A stretch of DNA of 64,000 nucleotides from Rosa chinensis. Its lineage: Eukaryota; Streptophyta; Magnoliopsida; Rosales; Rosaceae. Below, piece by piece: positions 42,627-52,766 of the stretch (position 1 is the stretch's first letter; every line of letters starts with the position of its first letter). Position numbers and translations under genes: made by a program. Under the pieces are notes generated by a model. The model was not told where the DNA came from, ran no database searches, and saw nothing but the letters and a program-made list of their open reading frames with translations. The stretch covers positions 80,872,347 through 80,936,346 of the forward strand of contig NC_037089.1 of the NCBI RefSeq assembly GCF_002994745.2, written 5' to 3'.

Positions 42627-45600
42627 ATGGCTCCCCCTAAGAAAATCATCATCGATCAGGAAGAAGAATTGAACGAAGCGGCTGCTCGGACCTGGGGTAC
42701 CAGTATCGGCGCTCGCATTCATCTAGAGACCACCATTCACCGACCCCTACTCCTTCGTTTTTCCGATCACCACACCGGGTTAGGCCCAGCACCGCAAGGT
42801 GTTATCCCAGATGACGCTATCGCCATGTACGGTCTTCCTGTCAGACGGCCCATTTTAGTCCTCCGAAGGACTCCCGGAGATTTTAGCGGTTGGGGTGTCC
42901 AAAACCATCGAGCCAAGATAGGGAATTGGCCATCCTCCATTAGTGCACAAGAAATTTCTTGGTATCGCGAGGCGCGGGCGCGAGATCTAGGTCGCTGGAA
43001 TGCTGCAGGTATCACCCACACTATTGATCTGTGCTTCCATCTTCCTCGCGGTGGCAATCGTTCTCCACTCGCTGCTTTTCTCTGTTTCTGGAATACCGCC
43101 ACCAACACATTTGACTTCAGATTTGGTCAAATGAGCATTACTCTGTTGGACATCCTCGCTATCACTGGCCTTCCCATCGATGGTGAACCATATGTGCATG
43201 GTCAATTTGACTCTATTGATTTCACTTTGACCATGGCCCAGCAAGGTCGCAGCGCTCATAGTGGTTCATACCCAAGATGGCTGGCTTACTACAGCCGGGA
43301 ACACAATGCGACCGGAGGAATCGCTTTCCTTGAATATTGGCTCTGTAAATTCATATTCTGCACCTCCTCCTGCAAGCCCACTGGCACCTGGACCTACTTA
43401 GCAACGGCCCTCTACAACGGCCGCAACATTGGGCTCGGACAACCAGTCTTGGGTGCCATCTATCGCATGCTGTACCAAGCGACGATGCATCCCTTCGAGA
43501 TCAACATTTCCGGACCCTTCTGGATTTTGGACTTCTGGATCCAGACCTACTTCCCATTCTTTCGCCATGAAGATATCCCTCAATCCCCGCCGGCCGATCA
43601 ATTGTTAGGTCGATGGTTTTGCCGCGAGGACAAGTACTCATCTCCCCCTTACTCTGAGTGCTTTTCTTACCTGTACCTGTTAGATGACATGCCATACTGT
43701 GATTTGATTCTGGGAAGAAGATTCCCTTCTGTGCTACAATATGGCTTCCTTCCTGACGATCCTCGTTATCCCGACCGCGCTCGCCTGGCGTTCCGCCGCT
43801 CCATCTCCTGCTCAGACATCCGGATTGCCGCCGAGGAACTCAGCTATGAGCTCTATGCTCCTAATCATTTCGCTCGCCAATTTGGCCTTGTCCAATTGGT
43901 TCCAGTCCCTCTGTACGATGCCTGGAATTATAACACTTCCTGGCGAAGATTCGGTCCACCTTCTGGGCCCCCACCGGCACAAAGTATGCTCGCGCTGGTC
44001 GATCTTCCCGATTGGGCCCAAAACCTTGATGCTGTAGACGGGACCGAAGAAGGGTATGAGATTTGGTGGAGAGAAGTCTCTGTCAACTGCTGGACTCAAC
44101 CGGATGACGAACTCTTCGCTACTCTCTTTGGCGAGCTCAGGAAACCATACCCCGCTGATATTGAGGTGCTCGCTCGCTTTTCTGAAGATGCCAACAGACC
44201 TCGACCCCTCCAAGTAGTCAGACCTACGCGAGCTCCTCGCCCGGCCCAGGCCGGCATCGTAATTCGTGAACCACCTCCAGAAGTAAGTACTGCAACTCTA
44301 ATCCCTGCAATCTCCTTCATCGTTTCCTCCTTTACTCATACTTGTTCGTATTAGGGGAGTGCGCCGCGCCCTGGCCGCCGCACAACCAGTGCTTCAGCGG
44401 CCGCTGGACAAACTGGGAAACAGAAGGCAGTACTTGCTGAAGCTACAGCTGAGGATTCTTCTTCTTCTTCTGATGACGATGACCCACAAACCGTAAGAAC
44501 TCTTTGTCTTCAGGGCCAACTTTGTGAATTAAACGCTAACCTCTTGCTTCTCACAGGTTATGGCCGCTATAGCCCGCAAACGTAGTCGCTCAGATACTCC
44601 GGCTGACCCCTGGGAAGGAGATGAACCAATGGCTGACCGGCTGGTAAGAGGCAAGAAGCCTATGTTAGCTATTATTCCCATTTCTGCCCATATTTCTCAC
44701 CCTTCTCTTTTACAGGTTCGTCGCAGGTCATCTACATATGCTGGGGAAGGCTCTTCAGCTGCCACTCAAGGAACAACTGCTTCGCGAGTGCCAACCCCTG
44801 TGGGTCCTGAAACTCTTCCACCTCCTGTCAGTACTGATGGTGGCTCAGCCTCTATTCCTGTGCAGATCATAGAGGATAGTTCCGATGAGACGGAAGGGAA
44901 TGTTCCCCTTCCGGACGCCCCACCTGAGGATCCGGTCTCTACACAACCACCAGCGCTTGAGTCTCCGGATCGCAATCCTGGTGAGGAAGTTCAAGAAACC
45001 GCGCCAGTCAATGTCTCAACCGAGGGCCCTGTCGCAGAGGTATTCTTAGTTGAAAATTGGTGCCTTAATTCTTGTTCTTCTTTACACACCTGACCGTTTT
45101 TTTTTGTTTTATTACAGAGTGACATCCCTGCTGAGGAGGTCGCCATCGCTGACCCTGCTGAGCCCGCTGATGAAGGCATGGCGAATCAAGAACCTGCCCC
45201 CCAGGTTCCAGAAGTAGGCGATGATTTAAATGCAGTACCAGAACAAGTTGCGGCCCCGATCGTCGAGCCTCAAGTGGGCCCCGCTGTTGCTGCTGATGCC
45301 GAAATCATCGCTGAAGTTCCTCCTCCTGCGCCTCCTAATAGGCTGGAAAGACTTGTTCGCGTACTAGAAGTGGCTCCTCCAGGGGTCGCAGATGAAGCGA
45401 GGGATAACCTGCAGCGACTCCTGGGTCCTGACATTTTACTGCCGGGCGCAGCTGCCAGAGCTCAAGAATATCTGATGGTACTTCGCCGCGAACGTACCAT
45501 CACTGAAGATGAATTTGTTGAAGTGTATGAGCTCTTGCAAAATCTTCCTGCACGGATCAATGAAAGGACAACCGCGGCCGCACAGGCCAGGCAGGCTCAG

Positions 45601-45948
45601 GATCACTATCGCGGCCTTGCACAACAGGCAGAGGCATCTCGCGACTCTCTAAGCGATCGAGCGATTCGTGTCAGGGATCTGAGGATCTCACAGAACCACC
45701 TTCGGACCCACATTCAGGACCTCCAAGCCCAACTGATCGAAGCCAAGGCCCAATTAGTGACGGTCACGGCCCAACTGGTGCAAGAAGAACCCCAGATAGA
45801 ACAGCCCTTAGCGGCGCTAGAAGCGATGTCTCAGAACCTGGCTCAAGCGCGCGAAGCAGTTCGACAGGCAGAGCGCGCTGCTGCCGACGCTAGCTTTCGT
45901 CTGGATGAGCATTTGCTTCGCTTGACCCATGCAGGTCGAAAACTTTAG
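42627..45948 (+). CDS. Antisense plant mobile domain (PMD) protein encoded within the retrotransposon, five exons
   Basis: Exons: 42627-44282, 44355-44492, 44557-44643, 44716-45039, 45118-45948, all GT-AG and phase 0; 3036 nt, 1011 aa, no stop. Residues about 30-500 match the plant mobile domain: HTIDLCFHLPRGGN, then NTFDFRFGQMSITLLDILAI and TGLPIDGEPY (the signature of this family), HPFEINISGPFWILDFW, WWREVS. Residues 553-740 are low-complexity (SSSSSDDDD) with a basic NLS-like ARKRSRSD. Residues about 830-1000 are an Ala/Gln/Leu-rich coiled coil (LRTHIQDLQAQLIEAKAQLV). PMD proteins such as MAIN/MAIL1 act in genome stability and silencing, and the domain recurs in plant transposons; the role here is unknown. 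It runs opposite to gag-pol, between integrase and 3' LTR. Its introns survive retrotransposition because the sense RNA carries them unspliced. Confidence 0.85.
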
Positions 45949-47310
45949 GCCTCTTGTTTTAGGCCCATTTTAATTTGTATAAGGATATTCTTAACATACA
46001 ATATTTAGCCCGCTTTGCTCGGCCCAACTATCATTGAAGGCTTGCCAATTAATGAAAAGCAGGACCGTTGAAAAGATAATCCCATTTTGGGCGGTTGCTT
46101 CCTTGGAGACCGTCCTGCTTCCCACGCGTTTTCAATATCTTCCTTTTCCGAGATAATCGCATTTAACTGCATTGATTCTCTTAATGGTGGCGTTGAAAGC
46201 GTCTCAACTGCTTATCGCACGGTGTGAGATCAATGCTATAAATACCAGCATCCAAAGAAGAGCGATAACCAAACCACCATGTTTCTTCCAAGGAAAAACT
46301 TGCAAGCCCTGTTGCTTTTCCTCCAGTTTCTAAAATCTTCCCACCGTGATCTCACCCTTAGCCACAGGTTCTTAGGCTTCATGGCTTAATCTCAAGACCT
46401 GGTTAGGCCTCATGGCCTAATCTCAGGTCCAGCGGCATGTCTTTGGTTTCTGAGAACCCGGATGAACTTGCCAGTCTCAGTTTAACCGAAGAACATGCCG
46501 CGCTCCCAACGCGGCAGAACCACATTCTGAGGAGTCCAACTTTTCAGACTGCCCGCGCGGAGCAAGCGGAGGAAGGGAGGAAGGCCACTTTGAGGCTTAC
46601 CTTTCTGCCTCCGCGGTCTACCTCTGGGGCCTGGGCACGCACTTTCTGATTTACCCCAGGAGGTAGATGTGGTTGTGAGTCGCGCCTGCTCTGGAGCCCA
46701 ATTCCTGCCTGGAGGAGAGGCCCCAGGAAGGGGGATGAAGGTTCTCTTTTTCCCCTCTTCCTCCAGTACCGATGACAGCAGCGGCGACTTAGATGGGAGG
46801 AGGATCTGATCGTAGGGGGAAGAATGCTCTGAGGTTGTAGCGTCCAGATCCTTCTCCCCGCGGCCACGACGACCACTTTAAGTTTTTATGTCTGTAGCCA
46901 CTCTTGTAATCGCATGTGAAACTGTATTGCTCTATTCGGTTGTATGCTTCTGGCCGCAAAGCCACTTTATGACTAAAATGCTTGGTTTACTCAAAAATCT
47001 GTAAAAAACAGAGCAAAAAATAGTCAAAAATAAGGCCTCTTGTATAGGCCTTTGTATTTACTCTTAACACGTTTTGTCAAGACAATGAATAAAATAAAGC
47101 TGAGTAATAATTGGTTACATGGACTATAATTAACAAAACCTCTTGTATAGGCTCTTACAAAAATACAAAAATAGTCCACAAAAATAAAGCCTCTTGTATA
47201 GGCCTTAGTAGATACTGAGGTGCCCCCCAATGTTTAGCGGGGAGTAGAGACAAAAACACAAGACCACAGAGAAAAAGCCGAATAAGCATAACACTGCGAG
47301 CCGATGAAGA
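45949..47310. other. Noncoding block between antisense gene and integrase
   Basis: No recognised gene. On the plus strand TATAAATA (46237-46244) is followed by short ORFs beginning at 46279 (37 codons) and 46437 (70 codons, Ser/Glu-rich start, no known family). Near 47034-47210 the word CCTCTTGTATAGG occurs three times. It may include a second antisense transcript or the polyadenylation region of the first. Confidence 0.45.
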
Positions 47311-48606
47311 TTAAGGTTGCCCCCCAGCCGGAGCAAGAACAGGGTCTGGAGGATCGTCGAACTCCCAGACACTTGGATAATATTTCTTCAGAAAACGACC
47401 GTTAATGGGGTTGCGATGGATATCACCATCGATGTCTTTGAGGTGAAAAGCGCCACGCTCCAATATGCGGTGGATAACAAAGGGCCCCTCCCAGCGCGGC
47501 GTCCATTTTCCACGACCGGTTACCTTTTCACCGAAGGGCAAAATGGCCTTCCAAACAAGGTCACCTTCTTTGAAACTGCAACCCCGCGTCCTCTTATCAT
47601 AGGCGCGGGCGATACGCTGTTTTTCCATCACCAAATTATCTAAAGCGGCCAAGCGCTGCTCGCTTAAGTCTTCGTGCTCCTGCCACATTGCTTGAACATA
47701 ATCCTCGCCAATCAAATGATGCTGTTCTTGGACTCGTAGGGAGTGAACATTAATTTCTAATGGTAAAACAGCGTCATGTCCAAACATAAGCGCGTATGGC
47801 GTCGTGGCGGTAGGGTTACGTTTAGAAGTACGATAGGCCCAAAGTGTCTCGTACAAAGTATCATGCCACTGTCGAGGATTCTCCACCAGCATCTTCTTCA
47901 ATAAGGTGATGATTGTCTTGTTGCTCGCCTCCGCCTGACCATTAGATTGAGGATAGTACGGAGTACTATGTAGGAATTGAATACCGAAATCATTCACCAG
48001 CTCCTCAACGGGGCCTCCCTTGAACGCTGCCCCCCGATCCGACACCAGCACTTCAGGGATACCAAACCTGCAAAGAATATTACGGAAAATAAACTGGCGA
48101 ATGGTAGCACCGGAGGCCTCCTTCAAAGGCTCTGCTTCGACCCATTTCGTGAAGTAATCAGTGGCGACGATGATAAACTTGTGCTGTAGGGAGGAATGAG
48201 GATGGATCATCCCAATCAAGTCCAGCGCCTAGCCTCGCGCAGGCCAGGGTTTAATGATGGGTTGCATATGAATGTTAGGAACATGCTGGACAGGACCGTG
48301 TGCTTGACAGTCCGCACAGCCTTTGGCGAATGCAATACAATCCTTCAAAATACTGGGCCAATAATAACCATGACGTCGGATGAGCCAACGCATCTTAGGT
48401 CCAGCTTGATGAGATCCACATATCCCCGTGTGCACCTCGCTCATCAGTCTCTTAGCTTCGCGACCGTAGACACATCGAAAGTCTATACCATCTTCTCCAC
48501 GCCTGCGCAGTTCAGCACCTCTAAGGAAGTAATTCAATGTGAGAAAACGAATCTTCCTATCAGTGCTGGAGTCTGGTTGTTTGAGGTATTCAATTAGTGG
48601 GATCCG
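47311..48606 (-). pseudogene. Retrotransposon integrase, split from pol by in-frame stops
   Basis: The frame continues the RT frame after a stop at 48607-48609 and is interrupted again at 48229-48231. The zinc-binding HHCC region is in the first part (HTGICGSHQAG, then GYYWPSILKDC and CADCQAHG). The catalytic core is in the second part: D in VATDYFTKWVE, D in LVSDRGAAF, E in NGQAEASNK. The C-terminal part has a typical gypsy integrase tail (KWTPRWEGPFVIHRILERGA; FLKKYYPSVWEF). There is no chromodomain, as expected for Tat. The stops inactivate this copy unless read through. Confidence 0.9.
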
Positions 48607-50991
48607 TCAATCGACATCAATGGGCTCCAGTATCGCGACCATGGGGTCATCTGGAGGATCAGGTCTAGCAAGCCACGAAGGTAGCGTGCGACGCTCAACT
48701 TTCAAAATGCGCTCGCGCACTCCATACTTCAAAGTAATGCCAGTAGCCAACTGAGCTAGCTCATTAGCAGCAAAGTTACGTTCACGTGGTATATGTTCCA
48801 TATCAACGTCTGTAAATTGGTCCAAAAGCTCAATGGCGCGGTTCAAGTATGGGATGAGCAGCCAACTCGTACAACGATACTTCTCCAGAAGTTGATTGAT
48901 AACGAGCTGAGAATCGCCGCGAATCTGAACGTCCCGGACGCCCATTTCCAACAAGACTTCGAGTCCAATGATAAGAGCTTCATACTCAGCCTGATTATTA
49001 GTACATTGGAACGTGAGCTGGAAAGAATAAGAGAAACGATCACCTGCCGGGTTCTCCAAGACAATCCCCGCGCCAGCCATAACGTCCGTTCTTGAGCCAT
49101 CAAAGAATAATACCCAGGGCTGTAAAGAGATCGTAGCCTGATACCAGACCTCGTATTCCGGGATGCATGAGTTATCTGGTCGAGTCGCGGTGTTGCAAGC
49201 AATTTCCAACTCTTTCAGTACGGGTAGTTCTAGCGGAGGGTGATGCGCTAGAAAATCTGCGATAGCCTGCCCTTTGACCGCCTTCTGGGGTACATACTGG
49301 AGCGAGAACTCTGAAAGTGCCAATACCCATTTGCCAATGCGGCCTCTCAAGATAGGCCGGGACAACATGTACTTGACCAAATCTGTCTGAGCGATGATGC
49401 AAGTAGTAAAGGATAACATATAATGTCGCAACTTGCACGCCGAAAAGTATAGGGTTAAGCACAGCTTTTCCATGGGGGTGTACCTTGTCTCGCAGTCTGT
49501 CAGCGTACGGCTGAGATAAAATATAGCATGCTCGACCCTGTCCTCATCGTCTTGAGCAAGCAAGCTGCCAATGGAGGCGTCGGCTGCTGAGATGTACAGC
49601 TTTAACGGGACCCCACTTCTGGGTGGCACCAAGACTGGTGGGTTTGCCAAATAGGCCTTGATACTGTCAAAAGCCTCCTGATGTTTGGTCTCCCACACAA
49701 ACTCATTCTGCCCTTGTAATCTCAGCAAAGGCGAGAAGGGCTGGATTTTCCCTGCAGAATTAGAGATGAAACGCCTTAGAAAATTAATCTTACCCAAAAG
49801 ACGCTGGAGTTCCTTCTTCGTCCGTGGGGGAGATGCATTAATGACTGCGCTTGCCTTATCCTCAGGGACCTCAATTCCTCGCTGGTGGACTATAAACCCC
49901 AGAAAGTCCCCTGCTTGAACCCCAAACACACACTTGGCCGGGTTCATCTTGAGTTTATGTCGGCGCATGCGTTCAAATACTTTTCTGAGATCCGTGATGT
50001 GATCCCCTTTCTGCTGAGACTTGACGACCACGTCGTCAATGTATATCTCTAAAACTTTCCCAAGTATGTCATGGAAGATCAGATTCATAGCTCGTTGATA
50101 CGTCGCACCGGCGTTCTTCAGGCCAAACGGCATGACCACATATTCGAAAACCCCCGCAAAACCAGGGCAGCAGAAAGCAGTTTTGTGTCTGTCTTCTTCA
50201 GCGACCGGAATCTGGTGATATCCCGCAGTGCCATCCATGAAGGACAACAGCTCATGGCCTGCCACCGCATCTACCAACATATCCGCGACTGGCATGGGGT
50301 AAACGTCTTTAGGTGTAGCAAGATTCAAGTCTCTATAATCAACGCAGACTCTTATCTTGCCATTTTTCTTCCGGACAGGCACTATATTAGATAGCCACTG
50401 ATTGTACTTGGCAACCCTTATAATGCCTGACTTGTGCATTTTCTCTACCTCTTCCTTTACCAGAATCTGGGTCTCTGAGTTCATTCGTCGAGGTTCCTGC
50501 TTGACGGGCCTCTTGTCAGCAAGAGTTGGTAATTGATGACAAACCAAGTCTGGTGACAGGCCGGGCATGTCCTCATACTTCTCCGCGAAGCAATCCTTGA
50601 ACTCTAGCAATAGGTCGATGAGCCTCTGTTTCTCGCTAGGCTCTAGGTAGGCGCTAATAGAGACCTCCATAGGCTCACTTACGGTACCCAAGTTGACCTT
50701 CGCAGTAGGGTCTTTAACCTTGGGAGGTGTATCGTCCAGCGCCGCCGGAGCGAGCTGAATATGGACTTCCTCCTCATCTTCCGGATCAGCAAGTTCTTCA
50801 TTGACGACCTCTAAGGTCGCAATGCGATCGTAAGCCTCTTTTTCCACCATGTATGATGACAACCGTTCGTGTATCGAGTGGAAGGCTTCTATTCCTTCTT
50901 CAGTGAGGTCGTAATCCATTAATTGGTTAAAGGTTTGGGCACAGCATGGCCGGGTCGTTCCAAGCCTTCTTTTGCGAGTGTGAGGCCCCAC
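48607..50991 (-). CDS. Retrotransposon reverse transcriptase with two RNase H domains
   Basis: 794 codons, open. RT landmarks: KIRVCVDYRDLN, FEYVVMPFGLKNAGATYQRA and the catalytic YIDD at 50043-50032. The gypsy-type RNase H follows (LYISAADASIGSLLAQ; FYLSRTLTDCETRYTPMEKL). A second, archaeal-type RNase H comes next (WVLFFDGSRTDVMAGAGIVL; NNQAEYEALIIGLE; GDSQLVINQL; ARERNFAANELAQ-like segment IPRERNFAANELAQLAT). Two RNase H domains are diagnostic of the Tat lineage. It overlaps the protease ORF by 73 bp in another frame, so pol is probably expressed by frameshift, or the overlap reflects an indel. It ends at a premature stop before integrase. Confidence 0.92.
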   Translation of the reverse strand: MGPHTRKRRLGTTRPCCAQTFNQLMDYDLTEEGIEAFHSIHERLSSYMVEKEAYDRIATLEVVNEELADPEDEEEVHIQLAPAALDDTPPKVKDPTAKVNLGTVSEPMEVSISAYLEPSEKQRLIDLLLEFKDCFAEKYEDMPGLSPDLVCHQLPTLADKRPVKQEPRRMNSETQILVKEEVEKMHKSGIIRVAKYNQWLSNIVPVRKKNGKIRVCVDYRDLNLATPKDVYPMPVADMLVDAVAGHELLSFMDGTAGYHQIPVAEEDRHKTAFCCPGFAGVFEYVVMPFGLKNAGATYQRAMNLIFHDILGKVLEIYIDDVVVKSQQKGDHITDLRKVFERMRRHKLKMNPAKCVFGVQAGDFLGFIVHQRGIEVPEDKASAVINASPPRTKKELQRLLGKINFLRRFISNSAGKIQPFSPLLRLQGQNEFVWETKHQEAFDSIKAYLANPPVLVPPRSGVPLKLYISAADASIGSLLAQDDEDRVEHAIFYLSRTLTDCETRYTPMEKLCLTLYFSACKLRHYMLSFTTCIIAQTDLVKYMLSRPILRGRIGKWVLALSEFSLQYVPQKAVKGQAIADFLAHHPPLELPVLKELEIACNTATRPDNSCIPEYEVWYQATISLQPWVLFFDGSRTDVMAGAGIVLENPAGDRFSYSFQLTFQCTNNQAEYEALIIGLEVLLEMGVRDVQIRGDSQLVINQLLEKYRCTSWLLIPYLNRAIELLDQFTDVDMEHIPRERNFAANELAQLATGITLKYGVRERILKVERRTLPSWLARPDPPDDPMVAILEPIDVD

Positions 50992-52766
50992 TGTGCCAGT
51001 TCAGAGGCCGTCACCCCTGTGGGGCGGCCCTTATCATCGATGCCACTAACCTGCAATGGAGTGATAGGTTCCAAATAGTATCTGGCATCTACATAATTAG
51101 CGGAGACCGGGAACGGACGGGGATCTGCTGGGACCACTTCTGCCATGTCTGTTTCGCTATTCCACATAACCAACTCTTGGTGAAGTGTTGACGGTACACA
51201 ATAACTCCGATGGATCCAATCCCTGCCCAAAATGGCGCTGTAGGCCGCATAACTATCCGTCACAAAGAAAGCATACACTCCCTCTGCTGGTCCGACTTTG
51301 ATGCGCAAGAACAATAACCCTAGGGTTTTGGTTACAGTTCCTGCGAAATTTTTGAGCGCAAGAGAGGTGGATTGGATTTTCTCCCGCTTGATTCCGAGCA
51401 AGTGCATGGTCCGAGTAGTGACCACATTAACGGCCGCCCCAGTGTCAATCATGATTTTGCTGACCTTGATACCGCCGATATCTGCTGTAATGTATAGTGG
51501 TCGCATGTGCTGGACCATGGCTGGCGTTGGCTTAGAGAAGTGCATGAGTGCCCCCTTGTCTGGGACCTCTGTTGGTTCAGGTAAGGCCCCGTCCTCTACA
51601 GGTGTTGTAACTGCTGAAGTGACCTGCAATGGTTGTGCACCCTCTTCTTCGATCTCCACGCATTCCTGGGCAGGGACCGGCAAGGCATATTTTGCGGGGA
51701 GCACGTAAACCATGTTGCAAGAAACCTCGTCTGACTCAGTCCCCTCTATGTCGACAGCCAGCTCCAGCTTGGGTTCTTCCGACGGGGTATCAGTCTGGAA
51801 CTGTCGAGCCAAGCGATCTACTAACGATTCTTCTGTAAGGCCTTTTACCTGGCAGTGTTCAAGCCCCTGTGACTCGAGTTCTTGCTCACCTACCGAAGGC
51901 TTCGGATTTTCTGGTTCCGTACGCTCGTTTGGGGGGGAAATGACCACACTTTGGACCTTCTTGGGTCGCCATTGCAAGGTGCTAACCACTCTGTCCTTGC
52001 CCCCCAGCCTGTCGAAGACTGAAGCCTTTACAGCCGGTGCTTCATGGGAGAGCCTGCGCCTGACATGCGGTCGTTGGGTAGGCGGCGGCGAGCGCTCTTT
52101 AGTAATTCTGCAAAACACACTGGGTTTTGAAGCCCCTATTAGTGAATCTGTCTGTTTGTTAAGACCACGGGGAGGTCTCAACGGTTTGGTGGCCAGCGCC
52201 TCCATCTCTTCCTGGTATTTTTCCGGCGACTTGACCAATTGGGAAGGTTTTATCAGGCCCTGATCTAAAGCCTCTAGAGCACGCTTGGCTTCGCCGAACC
52301 TGCGCTGTAGCTTTCTCTTCCGGGACGGACTAATCTCCACTGCCTTCCCCTTCTCCCTTGTGTACCATCTGCCTTCTTTGATAGGATTAGCTGATGCAGG
52401 TGGTATATAGGGCTTGGTCAGAACATCTTTGCAACCGCTTCTGATCTTTTCCTGTTTCGGTTCGCTGGTGGTTGCTTTCAATTTCATGAACAAATTAGAG
52501 TCTCTGGGGGATGATGGTGATGTCACTTTCTCCCGTTCTCTCGGGCTGGCAGGCTGATAGTTCCGCGACGGGGAGGTCCACTTGACTGGTGGCAGGGAAC
52601 CGAAACGAAATGTCTGTTCGACTTCCTCGTGCGGTATTTGGATACCACACTCCTCTTTACATCGCGAACACAGAATCACGGATGAGGCCTGTTTGGTCGT
52701 CTCCATTCTATCCTTAACTGACGCCTCATCTGTGGTGGACTTTAGACCCTGTTTGCTCGTGGCCAA
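50919..52766 (-). CDS. Retrotransposon protease ORF
   Basis: 615 codons. The first 350 residues or so are a low-complexity Lys/Arg/Pro/Ser-rich linker. The retropepsin motif IDTGAAVNV has its catalytic Asp at about residue 441 (codon 51446-51444), with the downstream AILGRDWI marking the conserved hydrophobic closing segment. It overlaps gag by 41 bp and the RT ORF by 73 bp, each in a different frame. Confidence 0.85.
   Translation of the reverse strand: MATSKQGLKSTTDEASVKDRMETTKQASSVILCSRCKEECGIQIPHEEVEQTFRFGSLPPVKWTSPSRNYQPASPREREKVTSPSSPRDSNLFMKLKATTSEPKQEKIRSGCKDVLTKPYIPPASANPIKEGRWYTREKGKAVEISPSRKRKLQRRFGEAKRALEALDQGLIKPSQLVKSPEKYQEEMEALATKPLRPPRGLNKQTDSLIGASKPSVFCRITKERSPPPTQRPHVRRRLSHEAPAVKASVFDRLGGKDRVVSTLQWRPKKVQSVVISPPNERTEPENPKPSVGEQELESQGLEHCQVKGLTEESLVDRLARQFQTDTPSEEPKLELAVDIEGTESDEVSCNMVYVLPAKYALPVPAQECVEIEEEGAQPLQVTSAVTTPVEDGALPEPTEVPDKGALMHFSKPTPAMVQHMRPLYITADIGGIKVSKIMIDTGAAVNVVTTRTMHLLGIKREKIQSTSLALKNFAGTVTKTLGLLFLRIKVGPAEGVYAFFVTDSYAAYSAILGRDWIHRSYCVPSTLHQELVMWNSETDMAEVVPADPRPFPVSANYVDARYYLEPITPLQVSGIDDKGRPTGVTASELAQWGLTLAKEGLERPGHAVPKPLTN

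Noticed and set aside
43812..44213. 133-codon minus-strand ORF opposite the antisense PMD gene, which could be read as a sense retrotransposon ORF
   Set aside because: It is a shadow of exon 1 with no recognisable domain.
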